The notes under the pieces are model-generated. The model saw only the letters and a program-made list of their open reading frames with translations, had not been told where the DNA came from and did no database searches. A stretch of DNA of 64,000 nt from Mesostigma viride (lineage: Eukaryota; Streptophyta; Mesostigmatophyceae; Mesostigmatales; Mesostigmataceae): contig RPFO01001179.1 in assembly GCA_009746045.1 (NCBI GenBank), positions 62,001-126,000 on the forward strand, read 5' to 3'. Positions 34,601 through 46,930 of the stretch are shown here, piece after piece. How positions within the stretch are numbered: the first letter of the stretch is position 1; each line of letters starts with the position of its first letter. The translations under genes and the position numbers were made by a program.

Positions 34601-36545
34601 ATGCGTGGGTGTGGTGGGGAGCTGCCATGCATGCGTGGTTTTAAGGGGGGGCTGGCACGCGTGCGTGGGTTCGTGGGGTGGCTGCCATGCGTGCGTGGGG
34701 GTGGGGGGTGGCTGGCATGCGTAAGTGGCTGTGGGGGTTGCTGGAATGCATAAGTGGGTTGTGGGGTGGCTGGCATGCGTGCGTGGGTGTGGGGGTGGCT
34801 GGCATGCGTGCGTGGATTGGTGGGGTGGCTGGCATGCATGCGGGCATGTGGGGGGTGGCTGGAATCCATGCGTGGGTTTGTGGGGTATAGCTAACATGTG
34901 TGCGTGGGTGTGGGAGGGGCTGGCATGCATGCGTTGGTTGACATGCCATGGATGAAAAACGCCAAGAAGAGTATATGGCCCCGCTGCCACCAAAAATCAC
35001 CTGGTTGATCAACCAAGGGGATAGCCTGCACAGTGAGACACAAACACAGCAGACCCAGCAAAGCAAAATTCAGGTTGTAAGCGAGTGGAGATTACTTTTG
35101 ACATGCTTGATGAAGAAATATATAACACACCTTCTATTGTCACACCTTCTATAAACAAATGGTTGATTGATCACCTTATACACCACGTAAACATGCTACC
35201 AGACGCGCTCTTCAGTCCAGTCAAAATCCACGTGCAAAGCAAGTCAGCTTACGCAGAAAGCACCATGAATGTCAGCCAGTACAGCAGTAAATGACGCCCC
35301 AAACCCGTGACCAGGCAAGCATCCAGAGGGGCTTTCACCGCCCAGTATATTCCAGAAAAAAGCATCACAGATCCTTGGGCAACGGACGTTCACACAGGAC
35401 ATGCGAAGGACCATGAAGATGGCGTCCTGCACGGCTAAGAAAATAAAACGCAGACCCTTGCTACGCTATGTCTTTGCTGCGACTAGGTGGATTCGGCGAA
35501 ATGGAAAGAACGCAACCATGAAAATGCATCAGAAAGAGAGCAGGTACTACCCCGGTCATCGAAACAAACGCCTCACCATCGGCATCGCCGGTTACGTCCC
35601 GTGGCAAAAAATCCAGCGTTCTTTCCAATATGATGTGGCGACAGCAGAAGCTCGTTGGCCACACCCCAAGCCTTCCACGAACAGCAAACTGATTTCACTA
35701 GGCACCCAATACGTAAAGCAGTTAAGCATGATACTACAATACCTAAATCTACAACGACATTCCATTTCCAGGTCGCCATAGCGACACGGACCTCTCCCAC
35801 GCAGGTATCACTCCGTTGACGCACCTCCAGCTCAGAAAATTTCGCACTTGCTCTTCAAACATAAAATTTTGACGTATAAAACCATGGCTGCGCATTCCCC
35901 ATCCCAATTTTCTAGCCTACGTTGCCTGCCATCGCCAGCCAGCACAAGGAAAATTGCTCGCGCAGCACGTCACTTTGTTTTTCGCCCCGAGCATGCCGCA
36001 CGCTTTGCCAATAATTCCCAGTTCCCACTGCTATTTCGCCCCACCCTGACTGAACGCCAGTTCGGCTCTGAACCTTCCAACCGTCCTGCAAATTTGATCC
36101 ATGCGTTCAGAAAATCGCATTCCATTCACGTTGTGGCCGTTATTCGAGCGCGTTATTCGAAACGGCGTGCACCGGTTGGTCCCCGTCCAAAGTGGTGCAA
36201 CGGGAAACTGTGAAAAGTTTTAGTACAGATATCGGTTCGCCAGTAGCTTGTTTGACGCTTAAAAAAGTCAACGTGCCGTAATTCCTGAGGCCGCGCGGAT
36301 TGGCGAGACGCCCCACCTGCCCGCAAAAGTCTGAACATGTTCAGCGTTTCAGCACCCGTTCAGGAAACTCGAGAATCGATCTCCAAGGTTTGGGGATTTT
36401 CTTTGTACTACGCCGATTGGCCATCTCGCTACGGTCCTGTACGTCGTCCGCTCCCGCGCTAGGGGGCGCGGGGGACGGCCCCACCTTCGGCCTACGGCCT
36501 CGGCCAAAGTTTTCGGGCTTCATAAATCGTAGTTACATTAGGGGA
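31678..36545. repeat. Macrosatellite unit 6
   Basis: A near-copy of unit 5 over its whole length, including the shared spacer deletion, ATGTCTGTCGTACATG variant, satellite order and P deletion. The differences I see are a few G-run length changes. Units 5 and 6 must come from one recent duplication of a 4.87-kb block. The TATA box is at 35875. Confidence 0.9.
32635..34933. repeat. Satellite array A6
   Basis: 2.3 kb, same monomer order as A5. Landmarks near 33129, 33307, 33752 and 34199. The minus strand stays open for 804 codons across it, which reflects the repeat period, not a gene. Confidence 0.95.
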
Positions 36546-37622
36546 CAAGAAAAAAGTGGGGGAGGGGGGGCTATCGCCCCCCCTCCCCGACTTGAGAGGA
36601 CGTGACTCGCCGCTAGCGGCCCAGAGGCCGATAGTCGACCTTCTGGGCGCCAACCGCACCGGCCCGCGCGACGCGCCAAGACCCTTCCACGGAGGACGCG
36701 CGAGCGGACGATTCCGACCGGGACGAACCGCCGCCGTGCGCCACGCGCAACGGACCCTTCCCCGTGAACACCGTGGAAGCTCTCCGAGCGTGAGATACTT
36801 GGAAATTTCGTCACGTTCGTATCGAAAATGAAATTTCTGACAAATTTGTCAGCTCGGACAGAACCACAATGAATTTCCAGGTAAATAGGTGTACGTTTAT
36901 TCCAAACAACCACAATGAATTTCAGCATACCATTCGATACAACAATGATATTTCGGCGTCGCATACTTGGAAATTTCGTTACGTTCGTATCGCCAGTGAA
37001 ATTCTGACAAATTTTATCCTGAACTATTTCGCATCATAACATGACTCCGTTGGGAGATCATCATGTAGCACTGGCTAACATATTCCCTTGCTGGATGGAT
37101 GGAGGTAGGTGAAGACTTAAACCTTTTTGAATGACCTTATTTGTCTAATTGTAATTGCCTAGCACAGTCTACCTAGAGGAGGGCCCTGATTGGCACAATT
37201 GTGGCCATGTACGTAATTATGCTACATGTCGTACATGATCTCCCAACTAGTCATGTTATAATTTAATTTCATTTTAATGCTAGCATGTCTTGTTGCATGC
37301 CCTCAAAGCTAAAATTGTTTATCACATGCAGAGAGAGCCCGCACAATGAATTTCAGCGTACCATTCATTAATTAATTATACCATGCGATATACTTTACAG
37401 ATATTTCGCTGTCAAATACTTCGAAATTTGGGTACTGCTTTTTGCAAGCCAGCCATAAGGACCAAACACTCCCATGCAAACTCCCATTTTCATCATTAAT
37501 TAATATTCATTGAGTGGCAATCCTTTCATTCCTTTGTTCACACATGCACCATCCGTCATTCCCATTATTAAATTGAAAAAATTAAATCATAGCATGACTC
37601 CGTGGTGCCCACTATGACTTCA

Positions 37623-38944
37623 TGGGGGGGGCTGGCATGCTTGCGTGGGTGTGGGGGGGCCTCGCATGCGTGCGTGGGTGTGGGGGGGGCTCGCATGCGT
37701 GCGTGGGTGTGGGGGGGAGTGGCATGCATGCGTGGGTGTGGTGGGGGGCTGCCATGCATGCGTGGGGTTAGGGGGGGCTGGCACGCGTGTGTGGGTTCGT
37801 GGGGTGGCTGCCATGCGTGCGTGGGTGTGTGGGGTGGCTGGCATGCGTACGTGGGTGTGGGGGGTGGCTGGCATGCATAAGTGGGTTTGTGATGGGCTGG
37901 CATGCGTGCGTGGGTTGGTGGGGTGGCTGGCATGCATGCGTGCATGTGGGGGGTCGCTGGCATGCATGCGTGGGTTTGTGGGGTAGCTGGCATGCAGGCG
38001 TGGGTGTGGGAGGGGCTGGCATGCATGCGTGGGTGTGGGGGATGGCTGGCATGCATGCCTGCATGTGGGGTGGGGCTGGCATGCGTGCGTGGGTGTGTGG
38101 GGGGGCTCGCATGCGTGCGTGGGTGTGTGGGGGGGCTCGCATGCGTGCGTGGGTGTGGGGGGGAGTGGCATGCATGCGTGGGTGTGGTGGGGGGCTGCCA
38201 TGCATGCGTGGGGTTAGGGGGGGGCTGGCACGCGTGTGTGGGTTGGTGGGGTGGCTGCCATGCGTGCGTGGGTGTGTGGGGTGGCTGGCATGCGTACGTG
38301 GGTGTGGGGGGTGGCTGGCATGCATAAGTGGGTTTGTGATGGGCTGGCATGCGTGCGTGGGTTGGTGGGGTGGCTGGCATGCATGCGTGCATGTGGGGGG
38401 TCGCTGGCATGCATGCGTGGGTTTGTGGGGTAGCTGGCATGCGGGCGTGGGTGTGGGAGGGGCTGGCATGCATGCGTGGGTGTGGGGGGTGGCTGGCATG
38501 CATGCCTGCATGTGGGGTAGGGCTGGCATGCGTGCGTGGGTGTGGGGGGGGCTGCCATGCGTGTGTCGGGGGGCTGGCATGCGTGGGTGGTTGGCGGGGG
38601 GAGTGGCATGCATGCGTGGGTGTGGTGGGGAGCTGCCATGCATGCGTGGTTTTAAGGGGGGGCTGGCACGCGTGCGTGGGTTCGTGGGGTGGCTGCCATG
38701 CGTGCGTGGGGGTGGGGGGTGGCTGGCATGCGTAAGTGGCTGTGGGGGTTGCTGGAATGCATAAGTGGGTTGTGGGGTGGCTGGCATGCGTGCGTGGGTG
38801 TGGGGGTGGCTGGCATGCGTGCGTGGATTGGTGGGGTGGCTGGCATGCATGCGGGCATGTGGGGGGTGGCTGGAATCCATGCGTGGGTTTGTGGGGTATA
38901 GCTAACATGTGTGCGTGGGTGTGGGAGGGGCTGGCATGCATGCG
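37623..38944. repeat. Satellite array A7
   Basis: 1.3 kb of the same monomers. Landmarks near 37764 and 38211, about 447 bp apart. It is intermediate between A4/A8 and A5/A6 in its variants. Confidence 0.95.
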
Positions 38945-40252
38945 TTGGTTGACATGCCATGGATGAAAAACGCCAAGAAGAGTATATGGCCCCGCTGCCA
39001 CCAAAAATCACCTGGTTGATCAACCAAGGGGATAGCCTGCACAGTGAGACACAAACACAGCAGACCCAGCAAAGCAAAATTCAGGTTGTAAGCGAGTGGA
39101 GATTACTTTTGACATGCTTGATGAAGAAATATATAACACACCTTCTATTGTCACACCTTCTATAAACAAATGGTTGATTGATCACCTTATACACCACGTA
39201 AACATGCTACCAGACGCGCTCTTCAGTCCAGTCAAAATCCACGTGCGAAGCAAGTCAGCTTACGCAGAAAGCACCATGAATGTCAGCCAGTACAGCAGTA
39301 AATGACACCCCAAACCCGTGACCAGGCAAGCATCCAGAGGGGCTTTCACCGCCCAGTATATTCCAGAAAAAAGCATCACAGATCCTTGGGCAACGGACGT
39401 TCACACAGGACATGCGAAGGACCATGAAGATGGCGTCCTGCACGGCTAAGAAAATAAAACGCAGACCCTTGCTACGCTATGTCTTTGCTGCGACTAGGTG
39501 GATTCGGCGAAATGGAAAGAACGCAACCATGAAAATGCATCAGAAAGAGAGCAGGTACTACCCCGTGTACCCGCACAACGCGGTATAGCTAACATGTGTG
39601 CGTGGGTGTGGGAGGGGCTGGCATGCATGCGTTGGTTGACATGCCATGGATGAAAAACGCCAAGAAGAGTATATGGCCCCGCTGCCACCAAAAATCACCT
39701 GGTTGATCAACCAAGGGGATAGCCTGCACAGTGAGACACAAACACAGCAGACCCAGCAAAGCAAAATTCAGGTTGTAAGCGAGTGGAGATTACTTTTGAC
39801 ATGCTTGATGAAGAAATATATAACACACCTTCTATTGTCACACCTTCTATAAACAAATGGTTGATTGATCACCTTATACACCACGTAAACATGCTACCAG
39901 ACGCGCTCTTCAGTCCAGTCAAAATCCACGTGCGAAGCAAGTCAGCTTACGCAGAAAGCACCATGAATGTCAGCCAGTACAGCAGTAAATGACGCCCCAA
40001 ACCCGTGACCAGGCAAGCATCCAGAGGGGCTTTCACCGCCCAGTATATTCCAGAAAAAAGCATCACAGATCCTTGGGCAACGGACGTTCACACAGGACAT
40101 GCGAAGGACCATGAAGATGGCGTCCTGCACGGCTAAGAAAATAAAACGCAGACCCTTGCTACGCTATGTCTTTGCTGCGACTAGGTGGATTCGGCGAAAT
40201 GGAAAGAACGCAACCATGAAAATGCATCAGAAAGAGAGCAGGTACTACCCCG
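38895..40252. repeat. 671-bp tandem duplication with 16-bp filler
   Basis: Copy one is 38895-39565, the filler TGTACCCGCACAACGC is 39566-39581 and copy two is 39582-40252. The copies begin GGTATAGCTAACATGTG and end at GTACTACCCCG. I see one substitution (ACACCCC versus ACGCCCC near 39305). Non-templated filler at the joint is typical of end-joining repair. Confidence 0.9.
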
Positions 40253-41241
40253 GTCATCGAAACAAACGCCTCACCATCGGCATCGCCGGTTACGTCCCGT
40301 GGCAAAAAATCCAGCGTTCTTTCCAATATGATGTGGCGACAGCAGAAGCTCGTTGGCCACACCCCAAGCCTTCCACGAACAGCAAACTGATTTCACTAGG
40401 CACCCAATACGTAAAGCAGTTAAGCATGATACTACAATACCTAAATCTACCAAGACATTCCATTTCCAGGTCGCCATAGCGACACGGACCTCTCCCACGC
40501 AGGTATCACTCCGTTGACGCACCTCCAGCTCAGAAAATTTCGCACTTGCTCTTCAAACATAAAATTTTGACGTATAAAACCATGGCTGCGCATTCCCCAT
40601 CCCAATTTTCTAGCCTACGTTGCCTGCCATCGCCAGCCAGCACAAGGAAAATTGCTCGCGCAGCACGTCACTTTGTTTTTCGCCCCGAGCATGCCGCACG
40701 CTTTGCCAATAATTCCCAGTTCCCACTGCTATTTCGCCCCACCCTGACTGAACGCCAGTTCGGCTCTGAACCTTCCAACCGTCCTGCAAATTTGATCCAT
40801 CCGTTCAGAAAATCGCATTCCATTGACGTTGTGGCCCTAAATTCGAGCGCGTTATTCGAAACGGCGTGCACCGGTTGGTCCCCTTGTCCAAAGTGGTGCA
40901 ACGGGAAACTGCGAAAAGTTTAGGAGAGATCCATTCGCCAGTAGCTTGTTTGACGTTTAAAAGAGTCAACGCGCCGTAATTCCTGAGGCCGCGCGGATTG
41001 GCGAGACGCCCCACCTGCCCGCAAAAGTCTGAACATGTTCAGCGTTTCAGCACCCGTTCAGACTTCCTGAGACTCGATCTCCAAGGTTTGGGGATTTTCT
41101 TTGTACACGCCGATTGGCCATCTCGCTACGGTCCTGGACGTCGTCCGCTCCCGCGCTAGGGGGCGCGGGGGACGGCCCCACCTCGGCCTACGGCCTCGGC
41201 CAAAGTTTTCGGGCTTCATAAATCGTAGTTACATTAGGGGA

Positions 41242-44200
41242 CAAGAAAAAAGTGGGGGAGGGGGGGCTATCGCCCCCCCTCCCCGACTTGAGAGGACGTG
41301 ACTCGCCGCTAGCGGCCCAGAGGCCGATAGTCGACCTTCTGGGCGCCAACCGCACCGGCCCGCGCGACGCGCCAAGACCCTTCCACGGAGGACGCGCGAG
41401 CGGACGATTCCGACCGGGACGAACCGCCGCCGTGCGCCACGCGCAACGGACCCTTCCCCGTGAACACCGTGGAAGCTCTCCGAGCGTGAGATACTTGGAA
41501 ATTTCGTCACGTTCGTATCGAAAATGAAATTTCTGACAAATTTGTCAGCTCGGACAGAACCACAATGAATTTCCAGGTAAATAGGTGTACGTTTATTCCA
41601 AACAACCACAATGAATTTCAGCATACCATTCGATACAACAATGATATTTCGGCGTCGCATACTTGGAAATTTCGTTACGTTCGTATCGCCAGTGAAATTC
41701 TGACAAATTTTATCCTGAACTATTTCGCATCATAACATGACTCCGTTGGGAGATCATCATGTAGCACTGGCTAACATATTCCCTTGCTGGATGGATGGAG
41801 GTAGGTGAAGACTTAAACCTTTTTGAATGACCTTATTTGTCTAATTGTAATTGCCTAGCACAGTCTACCTAGAGGAGGGCCCTGATTGGCACAATTGTGG
41901 CCATGTACGTAATTATGCTACATGTCGTACATGATCTCCCAACTAGTCATGTTATAATTTAATTTCATTTTAATGCTAGCATGTCTTGTTGCATGCCCTC
42001 AAAGCTAAAATTGTTTATCACATGCAGAGAGAGCCCGCACAATGAATTTCAGCGTACCATTCATTAATTAATTATACCATGCGATATACTTTACAGATAT
42101 TTCGCTGTCAAATACTTCGAAATTTGGGTACTGCTTTTTGCAAGCCAGCCATAAGGACCAAACACTCCCATGCAAACTCCCATTTTCATCATTAATTAAT
42201 ATTCATTGAGTGGCAATCCTTTCATTCCTTTGTTCACACATGCACCATCCGTCATTCCCATTATTAAATTGAAAAAATTAAATCATAGCATGACTCCGTG
42301 GTGCCCACTATGACTTCATGGGGGGGGCTGGCATGCTTGTGTGGGTGTGGGGGGGCCTCGCATGCGTGCGTGGGTGTGGGGGGGGCTCGCATGCGTGCGT
42401 GGGTGTGGGGGGGAGTGGCATGCATGCGTGGGTGTGGTGGGGGGCTGCCATGCATGCGTGGGGTTAGGGGGTGGCTGGCACGCGTGTGTGGGTTCGTGGG
42501 GTGGCTGCCATGCGTGCGTGGGTGTGTGGGGTGGCTGGCATGTGTACGTGGGTGTGGGGGGTGGCTGGCATGCATAAGTGGGTTTGTGATGGGCTGGCAT
42601 GTGTGCGTGGGTTGGTGGGGTGGCTGGCATGCATGCGTGCATGTGGGGGGTCGCTGGCATGCATGCGTGGGTTTGTGGGGTAGCTGGCATGCAGGCGTGG
42701 GTGTGGGAGGGGCTGGCATGCATGCGTGGGTGTGGGGGATGGCTGGCATGCATGCCTGCATGTGGGGTGGGGCTGGCATGCGTGCGTGGGTGTGGGGGGG
42801 GCTCGCATGCGTGCGTGGGTGTGTGGGGGGGCTCGCATGCGTGCGTGGGTGTGGGGGGGAGTGGCATGCATGCGTGGGTGTGGTGGGGGGCTGCCATGCA
42901 TGCGTGGGGTTAGGGGGGGGCTGGCACGCGTGTGTGGGTTGGTGGGGTGGCTGCCATGCGTGCGTGGGTGTGTGGGGTGGCCGGCATGCGTACGTGGGTG
43001 TGGGGGGTGGCTGGCATGCATAAGTGGGTTTGTGATGGGCTGGCATGCGTGCGTGGGTTGGTGGGGTGGCTTGCATGCATGCGTGCATGTGGGGGGTCGC
43101 TGGCATGCATGCGTGGGTTTGTGGGGTAGCTGGCATGCGGGCGTGGGTGTGGGAGGGGCTGGCATGCATGCGTGGGTGTGGGGGGTGGCTGGCATGCATG
43201 CCTGCATGTGGGGTAGGGCTGGCATGCGTGCGTGGGTGTGGGGGGGGCTGCCATGCGTGTGTCGGGGGGCTGGCATGCGTGGGTGGTTGGCGGGGGGAGT
43301 GGCATGCATGCGTGGGTGTGGTGGGGAGCTGCCATGCATGCGTGGTTTTAAGGGGGGGCTGGCACGCGTGCGTGGGTTCGTGGGGTGGCTGCCATGCGTG
43401 CGTGGGGGTGGGGGGTGGCTGGCATGCGTAAGTGGCTGTGGGGGTTGCTGGAATGCATAAGTGGGTTGTGGGGTGGCTGGCATGCGTGCGTGGGTGTGGG
43501 GGTGGCTGGCATGCGTGCGTGGATTGGTGGGGTGGCTGGCATGCATGCGGGCATGTGGGGGGTGGCTGGAATCCATGCGTGGGTTTGTGGGGTATAGCTA
43601 ACATGTGTGCGTGGGTGTGGGAGGGGCTGGCATGCATGCGTTGGTTGACATGCCATGGATGAAAAACGCCAAGAAGAGTATATGGCCCCGCTGCCACCAA
43701 AAATCACCTGGTTGATCAACCAAGGGGATAGCCTGCACAGTGAGACACAAACACAGCAGACCCAGCAAAGCAAAATTCAGGTTGTAAGCGAGTGGAGATT
43801 ACTTTTGACATGCTTGATGAAGAAATATATAACACACCTTCTATTGTCACACCTTCTATAAACAAATGGTTGATTGATCACCTTATACACCACGTAAACA
43901 TGCTACCAGACGCGCTCTTCAGTCCAGTCAAAATCCACGTGCGAAGCAAGTCAGCTTACGCAGAAAGCACCATGAATGTCAGCCAGTACAGCAGTAAATG
44001 ACGCCCCAAACCCGTGACCAGGCAAGCATCCAGAGGGGCTTTCACCGCCCAGTATATTCCAGAAAAAAGCATCACAGATCCTTGGGCAACGGACGTTCAC
44101 ACAGGACATGCGAAGGACCATGAAGATGGCGTCCTGCACGGCTAAGAAAATAAAACGCAGACCCTTGCTACGCTATGTCTTTGCTGCGACTAGGTGGATT

Positions 44201-45383
44201 CGGCGAAATGGAAAGAACGCAACCATGAAAATGCATCAGAAAGAGAGCAGGTACTACCCCGGTCATCGAAACAAACGCCTCACCATCGGCATCGCCGGTT
44301 ACGTCCCGTGGCAAAAAATCCAGCGTTCTTTCCAATATGATGTGGCGACAGCAGAAGCTCGTTGGCCACACCCCAAGCCTTCCACGAACAGCAAACTGAT
44401 TTCACTAGGCACCCAATACGTAAAGCAGTTAAGCATGATACTACAATACCTAAATCTACAACGACATTCCATTTCCAGGTCGCCATAGCGACACGGACCT
44501 CTCCCACGCAGGTATCACTCCGTTGACGCACCTCCAGCTCATAAAATTTCGCACTTGCTCTTCAAACATAAAATTTTGACGTATAAAACCATGGCTGCGC
44601 ATTCCCCATCCCAATTTTCTAGCCTACGTTGCCTGCCATCGCCAGCCAGCACAAGGAAAATTGCTCGCGCAGCACGTCACTTTGTTTTTCGCCCCGAGCA
44701 TGCCGCACGCTTTGCCAATAATTCCCAGTTCCCACTGCCCAGCAAGACTTTTTTCCATGCGATTATACCATGCGATATACTTTAGAGATATTTCGGTGGA
44801 AGATACTTGGAAATTTCGTTACGTTCGTATTTCCATTGAAAATGTGCCAAATTTCGGCCTGAACTATTTCACCCCACCCTGACTGAACGCCAGTTCGGCT
44901 CTGAACCTTCCACCCGTCCTGCAAATTTGATCCATCCGTTCAGAAAATCGCATTCCATTCACGTTGTGGCCCTAACCTCGAGCGCGTAATTCGAAACGGC
45001 GTGCACCGGTTGGTCCCCTTGTCCAAAGTGGTGCAACGGGAAACACTGAAAAGTTTGAGGAGAGATCCATTCGCCAGTAGCTTGTTTGACGTTTAAAAGA
45101 GTCAACGCGCCGTAATTCCTGAGGCCGCGCGGATTGGCGAGACGCCCCACCTGCCCGCAAAAGTCTGAACATGTTCAGCGTTTCAGCACCCGTTCAGACT
45201 TCCTGAGACTCGATCTCCAAGGTTTGGGGATTTTCTTTGTACTACGGCGATTGGCCATCTCGCAACGGTCCTGGACGTCGTCCGCTCCCGCGCTAGGGGG
45301 CGCGGGGGACGGCCCCACCTTCGGCCTACGGCCGCGGCCAAAGTTTTCGGGCGTCATAAATCGTAGTTACTAGTAGGGGACAA
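41242..45383. repeat. Macrosatellite unit 8, array end
   Basis: Nearly identical to unit 4. Satellite A8 is at 42319-43641 and the TATA box at 44582. The array stops at AGTTACTAGTAGGGGACAA; instead of the next AAGAAAAAAGTGGGGG module the sequence turns into unrelated TATACTAAAGCTTG. The break at exactly this joint supports it as the true unit boundary. Confidence 0.9.
42319..43641. repeat. Satellite array A8
   Basis: 1.3 kb, sister of A4 by shared private variants. Landmarks near 42460 and 42906. No monomer outside this family is present. Confidence 0.95.
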
Positions 45384-46600
45384 TATACTAAAGCTTGTAA
45401 AACGCAGCCTTGGCACAATTTTAGCTAACACTCTTTCGAACGGCTTTCGGCTCCAGCCACTCAGCGGCGCGACTTACGGTCCGCTTGACGAATGAGCTGC
45501 GCGAAATTTCGTTGCGACCAATCACGAAAAGGTCAAACCACGGCGCGCCCATTTTTGAGGTTTCTGAAGCGTTACATCCAGATGAGCCATTTGGCAGAGG
45601 TCCGTATGCCCAGATGGCTCCTACTAGAAAACTCTGCGATTTCCTGTGTTCGCGAGCTCCAGATATAACCGTCGCAAACTTTTGGGCTGTTGGAGCAAAC
45701 TTTCTGTTGGCGATATCCCGTTACAAACGCGCAGGAAGCTCACACGTGGATTTTCCTGTGCTCCACCGCCTGTAAGCGATTTTTCCCTGCTGTCTGCGGC
45801 GAGGTCACTCATCCCCGCGCGCATCGCGCTCCCGTGCAGGGGTAGCAGTCAATCTGGAGCTAGTTGAACTCCGCAAGACGTAGTTCGCGAGCTCCGTCCA
45901 CTGCGCGGTTGCGCAGTTTGTCCCTTTGTAGCAATGTACATATTGTGCAACTTCTGATGAAGTTGCTTACGTAGACTTCAGGCGCCAAGGCACACCTCAT
46001 CATACGATCAATCGTGACGTACCGGGTTCGAACCTTCAGAGGCCTTCTAGCATTCCGGATTTTTTTCCTTCACCCTTTTGCCAAACTCCGTGAATCTTGT
46101 GGTCGAAACTCTAAAGCTAGCGCGCGCTCCTTGGCGGGACTAGTGCCACTTGGCACTCGACGGCCGGGAGGTACGTGGTGACTCACATCTCCCTAGCCGG
46201 GGCTCCCTGGCCGGGGACCGGCCACAAAAAGAACAAGCTCTAATGTCGCGGGCGAAGCCCGCAAAACTTGTACCATTACTGCTATATGAACAGAAACAGA
46301 CAACGCAGGCCAAGTGCCTCGCCTGACCCTAAACAAGTCGACCGGCTCGCAAACCTAAAACTTTGCCTTCATTTTGGGTCGCAAACTTGAAATTTCACCT
46401 TCATTTTGGGTCGCAAAGTAGTTAGTTGCAAAGTGATTTTGACCACTACGGTAATCTCGGGCCCCGCCTCGGGCTATAAGTTTGCCAAGAAAAAGTCCGT
46501 AAAAAAGGTGAACAGGACCTGAACAGGAGGAAAAAATGCGCAACTTAACGCGGTAACGCTAACGCAACTTAACGTGGTAATGGCTGTACAGTAAAGTACA
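45384..46600. other. Intergenic stretch with hairpins and dispersed repeat pieces
   Basis: No gene is recognised. Two perfect hairpins lie close together: CTGCGC-GGTT-GCGCAG (45901-45916) and GCAACTTC-TGAT-GAAGTTGC (45947-45966). GGGTTCGAACC near 46024 resembles a pol III B box. A third hairpin, GCGGGC-GAA-GCCCGC, starts near 46247. 46365-46466 is the inverted partner of 5904-5990 and contains TTCATTTTGGGTCGCAAA twice. A SINE or small RNA is possible but not shown. Confidence 0.4.
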
Positions 46601-46930
46601 GTGCAGACTACTACTGTACAGACTAACTTAGCTCTAGCGACTAGCTTAACGCAGCTCCCATCAAAACGCGTTTTTCAGGACCATTCGTCCATTCCCAAAA
46701 ATATCGTCGCATGGTTGCTTGTTTTGGACCCAGCAAGCGGGCGCAGAAGCCCGGCTACTGTAGCGAGGAGCCGAGGACGCCCGCGTTCACACGTTGCCAC
46801 GTAAGTATACGTAGGTCACTCGCTGTATGGCCAGTTTCAGACCTATCCAGTCGGCGGACCTGCAACGGTTATTAGACGCGTGACATGACATTCCGCCCAG
46901 GAAACTCAGAAACTCGGGCGCAGGACGTCC

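Larger units (their letters stand above)
36546..41241. repeat. Macrosatellite unit 7 (recombinant, with internal duplication)
   Basis: The left part (module M and spacer) is of the unit 3/4/8 type, with the GGTAAATAGGTGTACG segment and AAATCATAGC. The right part (end of P, exit ACATTAGGGG) is of the unit 5/6 type, so the unit is a recombinant. Within P a 671-bp segment (38895-39565) is repeated from 39582, separated by a 16-bp filler (39566-39581) that I do not find elsewhere in the unit. The first copy therefore stops mid-P and restarts with the last satellite monomer. Confidence 0.9.

Noticed and set aside
9814-45383. CRISPR array or bacterial repeat locus
   Set aside because: No constant repeat with unique spacers, no cas genes, and the window has eukaryotic introns and retrotransposons.
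46013-46045. tRNA gene around GGGTTCGAACC
   Set aside because: The T-arm stem does not pair and no acceptor, D or anticodon arms can be folded upstream.
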